DNA of 64,000 nt from Caecitellus pseudoparvulus (Eukaryota > Bigyra: Bicosoecida). The stretch is from contig CBFFRQ010000018.1 in assembly GCA_965644315.1 (NCBI GenBank), positions 248,001 to 312,000 of the forward strand, in the 5' to 3' direction. Position numbers and translations under genes: made by a program. Each line of letters starts with the position of its first letter. Within the stretch, counting starts at the first letter, position 1. Positions 9,980 through 20,800 of this stretch are shown here, piece by piece. The notes beneath the pieces were generated by a model. That model saw nothing but the letters and a program-made list of their open reading frames with translations. It was not told the DNA's origin and made no database searches.

Positions 9980-11213
9980 ATGAAGGTCGTTGCCGCCCTG
10001 CTGGCCGCCGCCGCCACCACCGCGCTTGCTGTGCGCACGCCCGTCTTCCCCCAGCAATGGTATGTGTGCCATGTGCGCCCTCCCTGCAGTGCTGCCGTGG
10101 CGTGGGGGGTGGCGAACGCTGCCCCAGGGCGTCGGCGTGGTGCACTTCCCCCACACACCCCACCATGCACCACCACCTCCGCGCTGCCACCTGCCTCGTG
10201 CACTCCCCCCTTTCCCCGCCATTGCAGGACGAGCGTCGTGACCCAGCACGTCGCCATCAACCAGGGTGGCTCCCCTGGCGCCAACGGCGGTGCGTGCGCT
10301 GCGTGTGCACTCCCGCTGCTCCAAGTTTGCGGCTGCTTCAGGCCCGGCGGCACAGCGTAAGCTCACGTGGCAGGCAAGCACTTCACACGCCCTAACCTCG
10401 CAGAGCTGTGCTGCGACTACACCTCCCCCGAGTGCAAGGTGCAGACCATCTACATGGCCGCTCGCGTACGTTGAGCTGGCCGGCTGCCTTGCCCAAGGCA
10501 CTGCACTTCGACTCGGCCAAACGCCCACGCCACGCCACGCGCCCCCCTGCACAGCAATACTTTGACTTCCCTAACAACCGGTGCGTGGAGGCGGCTGCCG
10601 GTGTCTCCAACCCCTCGTAGCCCGGCACGGCACCTGCCTCCCTCCTCACAGCTCCGCCACCTTCACCTCCGAGGGCACTGGCGTCGTGACCCTGTACAAC
10701 GACGGCAAGGAGTACTCTGTGGATGCCAACGGCGCATGCCAGTCCTACTGCCCCCTGGAAGGCCCCATGGAGGCCTTTGGCTTCGAGGCTTCCGCCGTCA
10801 CCGAGTCTGGCCCCAGCACCTACAACGGCAAGGCTTGCGACAAGTACGTCGTGCCCACCCTGCTGCCCATTGGCAACATCACCATGTCTGTGGACACCTG
10901 GTACGTCACCCTGAACGGCGCTAGCGGCCCCGACACCCCCCTGGCTGACATCACCGACCTGACCCCCTTCGGCGAGCAACTGGGCACTGAGAGCTCCTTC
11001 TACACTGCCTGGACCCCTGGCGCCCCCGACGCCTCCAAGTTCACCGTCACTGGCAAGGCCACTTGCAAGCAGGCCAAGGGCTGCAACGGCTCCTCTTCCT
11101 CTTCTGGCCAGAAGGAGGTCATGGCACGCACCCTCAAGTCCCGCGGTGTCAAGCCCGCCGGCTACCCTCACTTCTCCCCCCTGCACGCTGAGCTGTTCGA
11201 GATGGAGGCGTAA
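9980..11213 (+). CDS. Secreted cysteine-containing protein, family unrecognised
   Basis: Five exons (9980-10059, 10228-10289, 10404-10465, 10555-10580, 10652-11213) encode 263 residues. Splice joins restore smooth sequence ('PQQWTSVV', 'ANGELCCDYTSPECKVQT', 'QYFDFPNNRSATFTSEG'). The start MKVVAALLAAAATTALA is a signal peptide. The mature part has cysteines at a CC pair, TSPEC, GACQSYC, GKACDK, ATC and KGC, and an NIT glycosylation sequon. The C-terminal 50 residues are Ser-, Lys- and Glu-rich. The order of 'QW.S', a cysteine strand and 'D..NNR' faintly recalls ependymin or LolA-like lipid-binding folds, but I would not assign that. Codons are strongly C-ending, which suggests high expression. 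Confidence 0.65.
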
Positions 11214-11467
11214 ATGCCCCTGTCCGTGTGCCTGCCAGCCACCACTGCTTGCCCTGAAATGCAGGCTGGGAAGCGTCCGCCACACCGCTTGGCCAGTCCG
11301 CGAGCCGCTTGCAGCTCACGCGGCATTGGCGAGGTGAGCGGTAAAAACGACACTCCACCCATTGCCTCCAGCTCCGCACCGCGCCACTTGTGTCAGGCCA
11401 CCCAAACCCACGCCACTTGGCACCGTTTGCTTGTCCCCCCCACGTGATACAACCCCCCACTGCCACA

Positions 11468-12926
11468 ATGGGCTGTGGAGGCAGCAAGACCGCTGAAGAG
11501 CGCGCAGCAGCGGCACTGGACGCCGAGCTCGCCAAGAAGAGCCAGCGCGACGCAGAAGCCGAGAAACAGAAGATCAAGCTGCTCCTCCTGGGTGCGTGCC
11601 GCCGCCCTGCCGCTGCGCGCCGTCGATGTGCCACTGCAGCGTCCCGGCGACCTCCATGCCTGCAGGCGCTGGCGAGTCGGGGAAGAGCACCATCTTCAAG
11701 CAGATGAAGATTCTGTACGGCACGGGCTTTAAGGACGACGATCGGAAACAGCAAACGCCAGTCATCATGCAGAACATCATCGGCGTGCGTGCGCGGCGCA
11801 GGAAGGCAGCGCCCCCCAAGCTGACAGCAACCAGCGTTGCCGCCGCTCCAAGCTTGCTCCCCCCGCCTCCCTGCACGCAAGCTCCGGCGCTTCCCCTTGC
11901 ACAGCAAGCTAAGGTCCTCATCCAGGCCTGCGAGGACCTGGAAATCGAGGTCGGCGCATCGGTGCGTGGCGTACAGCACAGCGTTTCACGTGCGAGGCCC
12001 AGCGCAACTCCCCAGCAATCCGCGCCCATGCAGGCGGAGCGCGATGCCATTGACGAGCTGAGCGAGGAGGAGCCCATCACTCCTGAGATTGCCACTCAGA
12101 TCAAGACGTTCTGGGAGGACGCTGGTGTGCAGGAGGTGTATGGCCGTCGAAGCGAGTTCCAGCTGAACGACTCTGCCGCTTAGTGAGTGGAGCCAGCCCC
12201 TTTACCGCCGCATCAGGAGCGCTGTGCTGCTGTATTTGCAGCCTTGCAGTGGCCAGTTGATGCAAATGCCCCCCCCACTCCCTGCCCAGCTTCTTCGAGA
12301 AGGTGGAGGCCATCGCCGGCGAGGACTACTGCCCCACCCTCAAGGATGTCCTGCAGATGCGTGTGCGCACGTCAGGCATCGTGGAGGAAGAGTACATCAT
12401 TGACGGTGTCAAGTTCGTCATGTACGACGTGGGTGGCCAGCGCAATGAGCGCAAGAAGTGGATTCACTGCTTCGACGAGGTCACGGCCGTCATCTTCGTC
12501 GCCGCCATCTCCGAGTATGACCAGGTGCTGTACGAAGACGCGACGCAGAACCGCATGTGCGAGAGCCTGAACCTGTTCCAGGAAATCTGCAACAGCAAGT
12601 GGTTCGAGAATACCTCCATCATCCTCTTCCTGAACAAGCGCGACTTGTTCGAGGAGAAGATCAAGGAGGTGGACATCCGCCAGCCGGACCCCGCCGACCC
12701 CTCCCGCATGCTCTTCGACGAGTACGAGGGTGGCTGTGACTACGACGCCGGCGTGGAGTTCATCGTCGCGGAGTACCTGGCCAAGAACGAGAAGCAGGAC
12801 GGCACCAAGGAGATCTTCTGGCACGTCACCTGCGCCACAGACACCAGCAACATCTCCACCGTCTTCAACGCCTGCAAGGAGATTATCCTGCGCAAGAACA
12901 TGGAGGGGTCGGGCTTCATGGACTAA
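11468..12926 (+). CDS. Heterotrimeric G-protein alpha subunit (copy 1)
   Basis: Five exons (11468-11591, 11666-11784, 11905-11961, 12034-12182, 12290-12926) encode 361 residues, normal for G-alpha. The start MGCGGSK predicts N-myristoylation and palmitoylation at Cys3. All nucleotide motifs are present: GAGESGKST (P-loop), the switch I arginine in [19 protein letters not shown] (switch II with catalytic Gln), NKRDLFEEK and TCATDT. The C-terminus ends GSGFMD, so it lacks the pertussis-toxin cysteine of the Gi class. It would cycle between GDP and GTP at the plasma membrane downstream of a receptor. A minus-strand paralogue lies at 24784-26240 and shares most intron positions. Confidence 0.95.
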
Positions 12927-13447
12927 GGCCTGTGCAGTGCCTTCTCTGCCGGGCAACAGTCCTGTACATACCCCCAGCAGTGTGTGTGATCTGCGCCGTC
13001 TCAAGTTTGGTGCTCTGCCTGCTCTGCCTCTACCACCCACTGGTCTAGACCGGAATCACAATGCATCCATGCAAGGTCCAACCCATCACCTGCCAAGTGC
13101 GTTGGCTGAGTCGTTTGTGGCTCAGCTCAGACCCGCGGCGAGCTGACTTGGAAGGACGACTGCAGACCACTCTGACCTGACAAAAAGCGCGCGCCCAGTG
13201 GTGTGCTTTTGCCACAAGCGCATAGCATTTTGCAGCTTGTCGGCTGGTGCTCGCTCTCTTGCTCTGCAGAGCACCTCGGATGCTGCGGAAATCGTTGGCG
13301 TGTTGAGCTCACCCCGTACTTTGACACCTGCACCCCCCGCTTTCAGTCCCAGCTAGCCAGGGTCTGACCACGGGACTGCGTTTCAAGTCTTTCTGCTCTA
13401 GGAGCTTCGCATTCTTGCACCATTGACGGCTGACTCCACACCCTGGC
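12927..13447. other. Intergenic region
   Basis: These 521 bases hold the 3' flank of the G-alpha gene and the promoter side of the ankyrin gene. I see no RNA gene, repeat or conserved coding frame here. Confidence 0.45.
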
Positions 13448-14521
13448 ATGGCCTCACAGACTGCGGAACCCGGCCTGGCCTTTCTGAACGCCTGCTCCAG
13501 TGGAGACCACGCCGCACTCCAGGCACTCCTGAGCAGCAGCACCCTGGAGACTCTGCAACCACATTCAGCAGGGGGGTTCATCAAGGCGTGCAGGAACGGA
13601 CACTTGCCTGTGGTGGAGTCACTGCTCGAAGCGTTCTCCGCGCACTGGGTAGCCACACACAAACCGATGACGGTGGAGGGGATGCCTGAGGGCCTCCCTG
13701 TTTCCTTCATCATCGCTTACATGCGGGATCGTGGGCACGAGAACCCCTTCGAGCACAGGCCTCCATCCGCCATCACGGAAGGCTTCAGTGTTGCTGCCGG
13801 GGCGGGGCACCTCCACATAGTCAGAGCCTTGTTGAAGCTCACAGGACCTCTGCAGGTGAATGTCAACAGCAAGACAGAGGCGTACAACACATCCTTCGCC
13901 CAAGCATGCATGTTCGGGCATGCCGACATCGTGGACCTGCTCTTGACGCTGCAGGGGGACCGAGCCGCCGACCCGAACCGCTGCGACGGCACTGCCTTCG
14001 CCATGGCCTGCATCAACGGGCACATGGACATCGTGCAAAAGCTACTGGCCCTCACCGGGCCCCAGACGGTGGACCCCACCCTGGATCGCTGCCGGGCCTT
14101 CTACGACACGTGCGGCGAGGGTCACCTGGACATCGTCAAACTGCTGCTGTCCCTCACCGGACCTCGCCGCATCGACGTGCACGCGTACACAGAGCGGGGC
14201 CTGCGCAGCGCCGCATGTGGCGGCCACACCGACGTCGTGCGCCTGTTGCTATCCCTGGACGGTGACCGCTTGGCACGCCTGGACCACTTTGACTACGAGG
14301 TGCTGCGGCTGCCAGTCCGGCGGGGGCATGAGGCCATCGTGCGGGAGGTGCTGGGGGTGCCGGGACAGCGGGCAATCCCGCAGGCTGTGATTGACGACGC
14401 GGCGGGGGACACGCCCCTGGACCTGCACGCCGTCCAGCGCAGCGTCAAGTGGAGCGGCACTGTGCACCGGTGGCGGAGGGCTGACATGGTCTTGTTCAGG
14501 GCGGGGTGCAGACGCACCTAG
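13448..14521 (+). CDS. Ankyrin-repeat protein, divergent member of the 38-residue-repeat family
   Basis: A single exon encodes 357 residues made mostly of ankyrin-like repeats with the core 'ACxxGHxDIVxLLLxLTG', for example 'ACINGHMDIVQKLLALTG' and 'CGEGHLDIVKLLLSLTG'. The C-terminal 60 residues (VREVLGVPGQRAIPQ, then 'DLHAVQRSVKWSGT' and an Arg-rich end) match in order and spacing the C-termini of the two tandem ankyrin genes at 47625-50836 ('REVLGLTGHRAIPLQA', 'AVQPAKDAVWAGTS'). The three therefore form one family with a shared C-terminal cap. No catalytic domain is visible; the repeats presumably bind protein. The start follows CACCCTGGC, and an in-frame ATG further upstream is absent. Confidence 0.75.
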   Translation: MASQTAEPGLAFLNACSSGDHAALQALLSSSTLETLQPHSAGGFIKACRNGHLPVVESLLEAFSAHWVATHKPMTVEGMPEGLPVSFIIAYMRDRGHENPFEHRPPSAITEGFSVAAGAGHLHIVRALLKLTGPLQVNVNSKTEAYNTSFAQACMFGHADIVDLLLTLQGDRAADPNRCDGTAFAMACINGHMDIVQKLLALTGPQTVDPTLDRCRAFYDTCGEGHLDIVKLLLSLTGPRRIDVHAYTERGLRSAACGGHTDVVRLLLSLDGDRLARLDHFDYEVLRLPVRRGHEAIVREVLGVPGQRAIPQAVIDDAAGDTPLDLHAVQRSVKWSGTVHRWRRADMVLFRAGCRRT

Positions 14522-14742
14522 GCGAGCGGCGCCCGTGGCGTGTCCGAGCAAGCGTGAAGTGTCCCGAATGGGGCGCCTTGCCCCTCTCAACTGCAGGTGG
14601 AATTCACATCCACTGCTCCCCTGTATTGCGCAGCACTGCGTTGTCATATTGCTGGTGCGGGACACACCACTGTGCAGCCGCGTGCTCGCAAGGTTCACCG
14701 ACTCGCACATGCACCGGATTCAGTGCTGGCGACTTGGCAGTC

Positions 14743-15915
14743 ATGGAACTCATCACAGCAGTCCGGGCCGACGACGAGGCACTGGTCAAGGAGCTCATCG
14801 CCGACCTTGACACAGACATTAATGCAACTGGAATCGTGGAGGGCACCAAGGTGCGCAAGCTCGTCACGCGAGGCGCTGCGGCCCTGCGGAAATCGCTTCC
14901 CTCCTGGAGCACCTTGCAGGTCACCCTGTATGAGACACATGCCCTGTTCGAAGCGGTTCGCGGAGGGAACGCGTTCATCGTAGAGGAACTTCTGTCCAGA
15001 GAGGACATGAATGTCAACAACCCTGCGGTGCGTGCACGAGGTGTCCAGGGCGCCTTCGCCTGGTGCCCAACGGTAACGCTGCCCTGGCCCGCCGCAGACT
15101 GCCATTCACATCACCACCCTGGCAGACGCATGCAACCGGAGCGACGTGGACATGGTTCGCTTGCTCCTGGGCGACCCTCGCACAGATCCCTTCGCAGGCA
15201 GCGACGAGGTGCCACTGCCGATTCAGTACGCCGTGCGGGCTGGCAGTCTGGACATCGTCCGTCTGTTCGAGGAGGCAGGGCACATCACTGCCGAGCAGGA
15301 GGAGGTCCTCTTGGCCACTGCTCGCAAGCACGACCGTGAAGATATCGCAAGTGCGTGCCGCCCACCTGCAGAGCGTCAAGCTCTGGCTCCAGCGCTCCAC
15401 CCACGGCCCGGCACAGCTTGGTTGGAGTCCCACTTCCTCTCCCAGCGACACCTGGAGGACCTGTCGCCTCGAGACCAAGTGCTGAAGATGTGGCAGGAGT
15501 TCCAGAAGCAAGACCTGGACCACAGCATGTCCATTGACAAAGCAGAGCTGCGAGTCATCGCCGCTGCGCTGGGCACACCCCTGACGGAGCCTGAGCTGGC
15601 CGAGGCGCAGATTGCCCTGGACACCAATGGAGACGGCAGCGTGCGTGTGTTTCTGCGTGCAGTGCTGCGCCGACCGGCCCGGCAGCGGCCTGCCACGCCT
15701 TGCGCTTCTGCGTTGCGCAGGTGGACTTTGAGGAGCTCGTGGCGTTTTGGCTCGGTACGGGGGAGGAGGGAGTCAGCGACGAAGTGCGCCAGGCTGTTGC
15801 AGACGTCGTATCTGAGGCAGCAGCCGCAAAGGCTGCCGCTGGGGCAGTGGGGGAGGTGCTTGCGTTGCCGCCCGGAGAGGGGGAGGGCAAGAACGCCGCC
15901 TGCGTTGACTTGTGA
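14743..15915 (+). CDS. Ankyrin - EF-hand calcium-binding protein
   Basis: Five exons (14743-14850, 14920-15027, 15098-15350, 15417-15640, 15721-15915) encode 295 residues. Two of the introns (69 and 66 bases) are in frame and stop-free, and are recognised by GTGCGY donors, CAG acceptors and repeat continuity. Residues ~1-150 hold three or four ankyrin-like repeats (ETHALFEAVRGGNAFIVEEL, DMVRLLLGDPRTDPFAGSDE). The C-terminal part has two canonical EF-hand loops: D-x-D-x-S-x-S-x-D-x-x-E in 'QDLDHSMSIDKAEL' and 'DTNGDGSVDFEEL'. The second loop is completed only after removing the intron at 15641-15720. A calcium-responsive scaffold is inferred; an Ala-rich helix ends the protein. Confidence 0.75.
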
Positions 15916-16089
15916 CGGCCCAGGCTGGGTAAAACAGCAGGCGGGCAATGCACAGCACTTTCCATTCTCAAATGTGGCACATGTATTGACTTCCAGGGTG
16001 CACTGTGCTTGCCTGTGCATTGGACTGCAGCCCCTCGCTCGCAAGCCAGCCTGCTGTGTGCGCCTCACCCACGCTGCCTGCCTGCCACC

Positions 16090-17433
16090 ATGGACATGCG
16101 CCTGTGGCTGCAGCGCAAGGCCCATCCGTGGGTGCCGCCAGGGGATCATGCCTCAAACCGTTCCCGCAGGGGCCACGACTCGCAGCACCGCCGACGTGCA
16201 CCAGCAGCGCAAGATAAAGGCGCGATGCCCGTTGACCCCGCCAGCAACACGAGCTTCACGCAGCGACAGCAGAGCTTGCTCGAACGAGAGATCGACATGA
16301 GCACATCAAGGGGTAATGCCTTCTCGGCGGGGCACGCCTCAGCAGATGCCTTTCCCCGCGTCGCGGGACAGGCCACTGCTCGCGGGCGGAGGTTGCAGAC
16401 AGGACCGATTTCCGCAAGACAACACAGCCTCCGCTCCCCACACAAGGAACTACAATCCAAGCAGGTAAAGAGAGGAGGGGGCACCATGCATCTGACGCCT
16501 TCACCCGCTGCCCCGCGCCCGCCGCCGCGCTCCAACGGGCCCCAGACCCACACATTGGCAGGCTCCCAGCCTGCTGGTTCTCCAGCCGGTCGCCTATGGC
16601 CAGCCTCCCCTTCAGGGTCCATGCCGCAGCCCTTGGCCCCAGCCCTGCCGCTCCACAGCAGTGCTGCGCCATCTGCCTCTGAAACATCGTGGCTTGACGG
16701 CCCATCGCACCCGGGCCTGCGCAGCACCAGCGCAAGCCAGCCTTCCAGCGCGGCCTGCAACCTGCGTCCAACACAAGGAGACACCCTGGCCGGCGCCCAG
16801 TCCCCTGCCTCCACCATCAGCGCCGACAGTCTGAGCGTGGGCAGCCACGTCGTCCCACGCACTGGAGCTGCCAGCGCCAGGGAGGCCACACCCCAGCAAC
16901 CCGCCGCCTCCACATCGGCGGAGTCACTGCAGGCCCAGGTGGCAGAGCTGCGGCAGACAGTGGAAGCGCAGGGCGCACTGCTGGCACGGCTGGTGGAGGG
17001 TGGGGCCACGCTGCCCTCCGCAGCGTCTGGCCCTGCGTCGGCTGCGGGAGTCACCAGCAGAGCCTTCGGGACACCCACAGTGCCACACATGCCCATGGTG
17101 ACGAAGCACAGCCTTCCTGACGTCGCCTTCGTTCCCAGCAGCGGAGGCGCGTTAGATTCGAGTGCGAACAGTGCCTTTGTGAAGCTGGATGCCGCCCTGG
17201 CTGCGCTGGACCAGGAGTACTTCAGGGGCATCGCGACGGCGCCAGCCCCGGCCAAACCGGCGCGAAGTGGGCTGCCTGCCCGCAAGAAAAAACGACGGGG
17301 AGCTGGGCACGGCAGAATGGGGAAGGGCAAGGCTGCTGTGCCTGCTGGCGGGGCTGGGCGTGCGCGGAGGGCGCCTGCGGCGCGTCGGCAACGTGGTGGG
17401 CGTGGGTCAGCCAAGAAACGCAGCAAGGCCTGA
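16090..17433 (+). CDS. Low-complexity basic protein, function unknown
   Basis: The open frame gives about 447 residues from an ATG in good context (CCACCATGG). Most of it is Ser-, Pro-, Ala- and Gln-rich and probably disordered. One short heptad segment is visible (SLQAQVAELRQTVEAQGALL). The C-terminus is strongly basic (KKKRRGAGHGRMGKGK, then Arg/Gly/Ala runs), which suits nuclear or nucleic-acid binding. A GTAAAG donor-like site near 16465 might start an intron, so the middle is uncertain. No family is recognised. A longer opposite-strand open frame crosses this gene and is rejected. Confidence 0.5.
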   Translation: MDMRLWLQRKAHPWVPPGDHASNRSRRGHDSQHRRRAPAAQDKGAMPVDPASNTSFTQRQQSLLEREIDMSTSRGNAFSAGHASADAFPRVAGQATARGRRLQTGPISARQHSLRSPHKELQSKQVKRGGGTMHLTPSPAAPRPPPRSNGPQTHTLAGSQPAGSPAGRLWPASPSGSMPQPLAPALPLHSSAAPSASETSWLDGPSHPGLRSTSASQPSSAACNLRPTQGDTLAGAQSPASTISADSLSVGSHVVPRTGAASAREATPQQPAASTSAESLQAQVAELRQTVEAQGALLARLVEGGATLPSAASGPASAAGVTSRAFGTPTVPHMPMVTKHSLPDVAFVPSSGGALDSSANSAFVKLDAALAALDQEYFRGIATAPAPAKPARSGLPARKKKRRGAGHGRMGKGKAAVPAGGAGRARRAPAARRQRGGRGSAKKRSKA

Positions 17434-17823
17434 GGCCGCGCAACGGTCGCTGCGAAGCATAATTCAAGTGTCTTCACATTTATTTCATTCGACATGTGCC
17501 TGTGTGGCTCTGCTGGTGTAGCCGACACGACGCTGCTTGCCCCTGCTGCCGCAGCAGTGAGACAGCTGCGCCAGGGCAGCACTGCGCTGTCTGCCTGCAG
17601 CAGCGAGAAGGCGCACGGCCAGCACGACGGGCGCGACAGCAGTTCCAGACCATGTTCACCTTGACCAAGGTGCAGCCGCTTGGTGCACCAGCTGTTCAGA
17701 GCATCGCGTCCACGGCCCCAAGCCACACATCCTTCAGGCAAGTTGTCGCAGCGACGCTTGATCGACTTGCCCAGCACACCATGTGCACGCAGGCCACAGC
17801 CACAACCGCACATCACCCTTCCA
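17434..17823. other. Intergenic region
   Basis: These 390 bases lie between two plus-strand genes. An ATG at 17652 could start a short upstream exon of the LRR gene, but no donor gives the right phase, so I treat the stretch as promoter and 5' leader. Confidence 0.35.
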
Positions 17824-20800
17824 ATGCACAGGAAAGGAGTGCAACTCCCCGAGGTGGACTTTAACCTCAACGAGGAGTGGAAGCACAAGCAGTTGCTGGC
17901 GTTCGTGGGCAGGCATGTGGAGAGCGTTTCAGAGGCAGCCACTGCTGAAGCCGCCAAGCGCATCCCCCTGTTGCCTTTCGCTGGACCAGAGGATCTGGAT
18001 GTGGGGGAAAGGGAAGGCACTATGGAATCCTTGCGCTCCTCACGAAGCGGCTCGCCTCCTGCGGGCGCAGGGGGGCCTGCCGCGGACACGGAGGACGCAG
18101 ACCACGTCTTCACTTCGCCTGGCCTGCTCCGGGCCAGCAGCTCCTCCCACCTGCCCCCCTCCTCCCTCCCCAGCCGCAGCCTCGGCTCGGCAGGCTCGGC
18201 AGACACGGAAGCCAAGGCTGCGCCGGGGGAGGCCCCAGTGCTCCCTGAGAGCATGTCGGCGGCATCTCTCCTCTCAGGCCCGGCCAGCGCTGCGGACCTG
18301 GCACGCAGCCTGCCCCAAGTGCTGCTGCAGGACCACCGGCGCCTGACGGACGACGGCATCACGGGGCGCCGGCAGTACCTGGCCGCTTCCCGGCGCCTGG
18401 GCGTCCCGCCCCGCATGGCTATCCTGCGGCACCTGCCCACAGACCGCATCGCCTTGCCGGAAAGCTCCATGGGCGAAGCCACTGCCGTCGCCCTGGCCGC
18501 TGCTCTGGCCGCCAACTACACCGTCACGCACGTGGACCTGTCCAGCAATGGACTGGGAGACGTCGGCTTTGCCGCCCTGGTCCGGGCGCTGGTGGACCCA
18601 CGCTTGGCTTCCCCCGGCTCCTTCTACCGGCGCCAGCTGCTGGAGCTGAGGCAGGGCCGCAGCGGGGGGCGTGCCTCCCCCGGGTCCAGCCCCGCCCCCC
18701 GTCCTGTGCGGAGGTCCATCTTGGCTGCCATGCAGAGCCACCCTGGCGCGCAGTCTGTGCTGGGGTCCATCACGGGGGGCAGCCACGGGCAGGAGGGGGG
18801 TGCAAGGGGGGGTGGCGTGGGGCACCGGGCAGGCAGCGTCGCGGGCGGCCAGTCTGTGTACCGCTCCAACGTCTCCACCATGGCGGCTGCGGCGTCCCAG
18901 GCCGTGCGGGGGCGGCCCAGGCGGGCGGGGGGTCCGCTCCTCACCTCCTACGTGAAGGGCGCCTACTCCCAAGCCGTGGCTGGCGGTGCAAGCACCTCCT
19001 CTGCAGGCGGGCCAGGCGGCGTGGGGTGGGCGCTGCGCTCGCCCTCCACCGACGTCCTGCACAGTGTCCTGCGCTCTGAACTGGCTGCCGCCGACCAGCG
19101 CGAGGCGGACTTGCTGGAGGCCGACTGCACCTTCTCCACGCGGGATTGGAGTGGCGGGTCAGGCGGGGGTGGAGGGGCCGCCCTGGCTCGTGCAGGTGCC
19201 GTGACCACGGCAGGGCGCAACACAGCCGCCCTGAGCCGTGCGGCAGCCCTGCACTCTGCCGCCGCGCAGGCCACCCAGGCCGTCCTGCGGCAGCAAGAGA
19301 CGGGAAGGGGTGGCCCTGAGACACAGTCATCCCAGCGCAATGGTGGCGCAGTTGGACACCCCACCCTTGCCATCCCGCGGGACACTTCTGTCGCGAGCTT
19401 TGCAGACGGCCCCGCTGATGCCGGTGGGCGGGACACCACCTTGCCTGCCGTGGCAGTGCTATGCCTCGCGAACAACGGCTTGGGGGGCTCCAGTGCCTCC
19501 CTCAGGGGGGGATCCCCCCGCTCCACTGCGCTGGTCCCCCCCTCCTCTGCCAGGTCCGCACAGGGCTTGGGGAAGCCCTCCTTGCGCCTGCTCAAGCCAG
19601 CCATGCTGCATGCGAGTCCCCTGTTCCGGGGAGAGTGTGCCCTGCTGGAGCTGGTGGCGCTGGGCTCGCGTGTGACGACCCTGGACCTGACGGGGAATGC
19701 CTTCGGCATGGATGCCGTGTACGGCCTGGCATACCTCTTCGGGCTGCCGCTGGGCCCACCGGTCCTGGCAGCCCTAGACGTAGCCACGACCTCCCCTGCT
19801 CAGGCCGTGGCGCTGGGCATGCAGCAGTGGACGGCCTTGGAGCTGAAACGCGTGCGGCAAGAGATGATTGACGCCGGGCTCATCCGACCCGGCTCGGAAC
19901 GCAGTGCTCCCCCCCCGCCCCCTGCCAAGGCCGCCTCCTCCACGGGGAAGCCGCCTGAGGAGCCTGGCGTGCACGCGCTCAGTCGCGGGGGCTACTTCAA
20001 GCCCCCTCCCGAACCAAAGCTTGGCGCTGGGAAGGGGGGCGGCTCCAGCCCCCGGACGCCGCGCAGGCAACGCAGCGGGGCAGGGACAGCAGGAGGGGAC
20101 GATGACGTGGCCTCTGTGGGCGGGGCCTCCACCCGCTCCGGCGCCAGCTCCGACACAAAGGCAGGCGGCAAGGGCAAGGCCCCCTCCCAGCCCGTACTGC
20201 CTGCCGTCCTCACTCGCCTCCTGCCCCTCTTCCTTGCCACCCGTGCCCTGCACTTGGCCCTGCGCCGTGCGTATGCCGCCAAAGCTGCAGTGGAGGCTGC
20301 GACGCAGGCTGGGGCGGAGGGGGGTGACGCCTCGCCCCGCCGCCCCAACATCTTGGAGTCCATTCGCAGCCAGGAAGCCACCTCGCGCAAGGCGCAAGTT
20401 GACGCCAAGTTGCAGGCCGCCCAGAAAGGCTTGGTGCCCAAGCCCCACGTGTTCTCCCTCACCCACCTCTCCCTGAGCAAGAACAGCCTGGCCGGTCACG
20501 AAGCTGCCATGGCCCTGGCATGCATGCTGGCCGCCCCCAAGTGCCCCATTACCGTCCTGGACGTGTCTTGGTGCAACTTGGGCCCGGCAGGGGACGCCGT
20601 GCTGGCTGCCTGCGCGGGCATCCCCCTGCCCAAGGCGTACCAGGCTGCCGCAACGGGCGCCCTGCGCCGACCCCGAGTCCTCACTGCGGCTGAGCAGCGC
20701 AAGGTTGACCAGGCTGCTTCCCGGGCCCGGGGCAAGCAGCAGGTCAAGCGGCGGCCCCTTCCTGAAGAAGTGCTCGCGTGCACCTCCCTCGCGCAACGCA

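Noticed and set aside
16146-18515. Minus-strand open frame of 789 residues
   Set aside because: It is opposite the basic protein and the start of the LRR gene, crosses their spacer, and has no domain. GC-rich DNA gives long antisense frames; the plus-strand genes have better starts and, for the LRR gene, real motifs.
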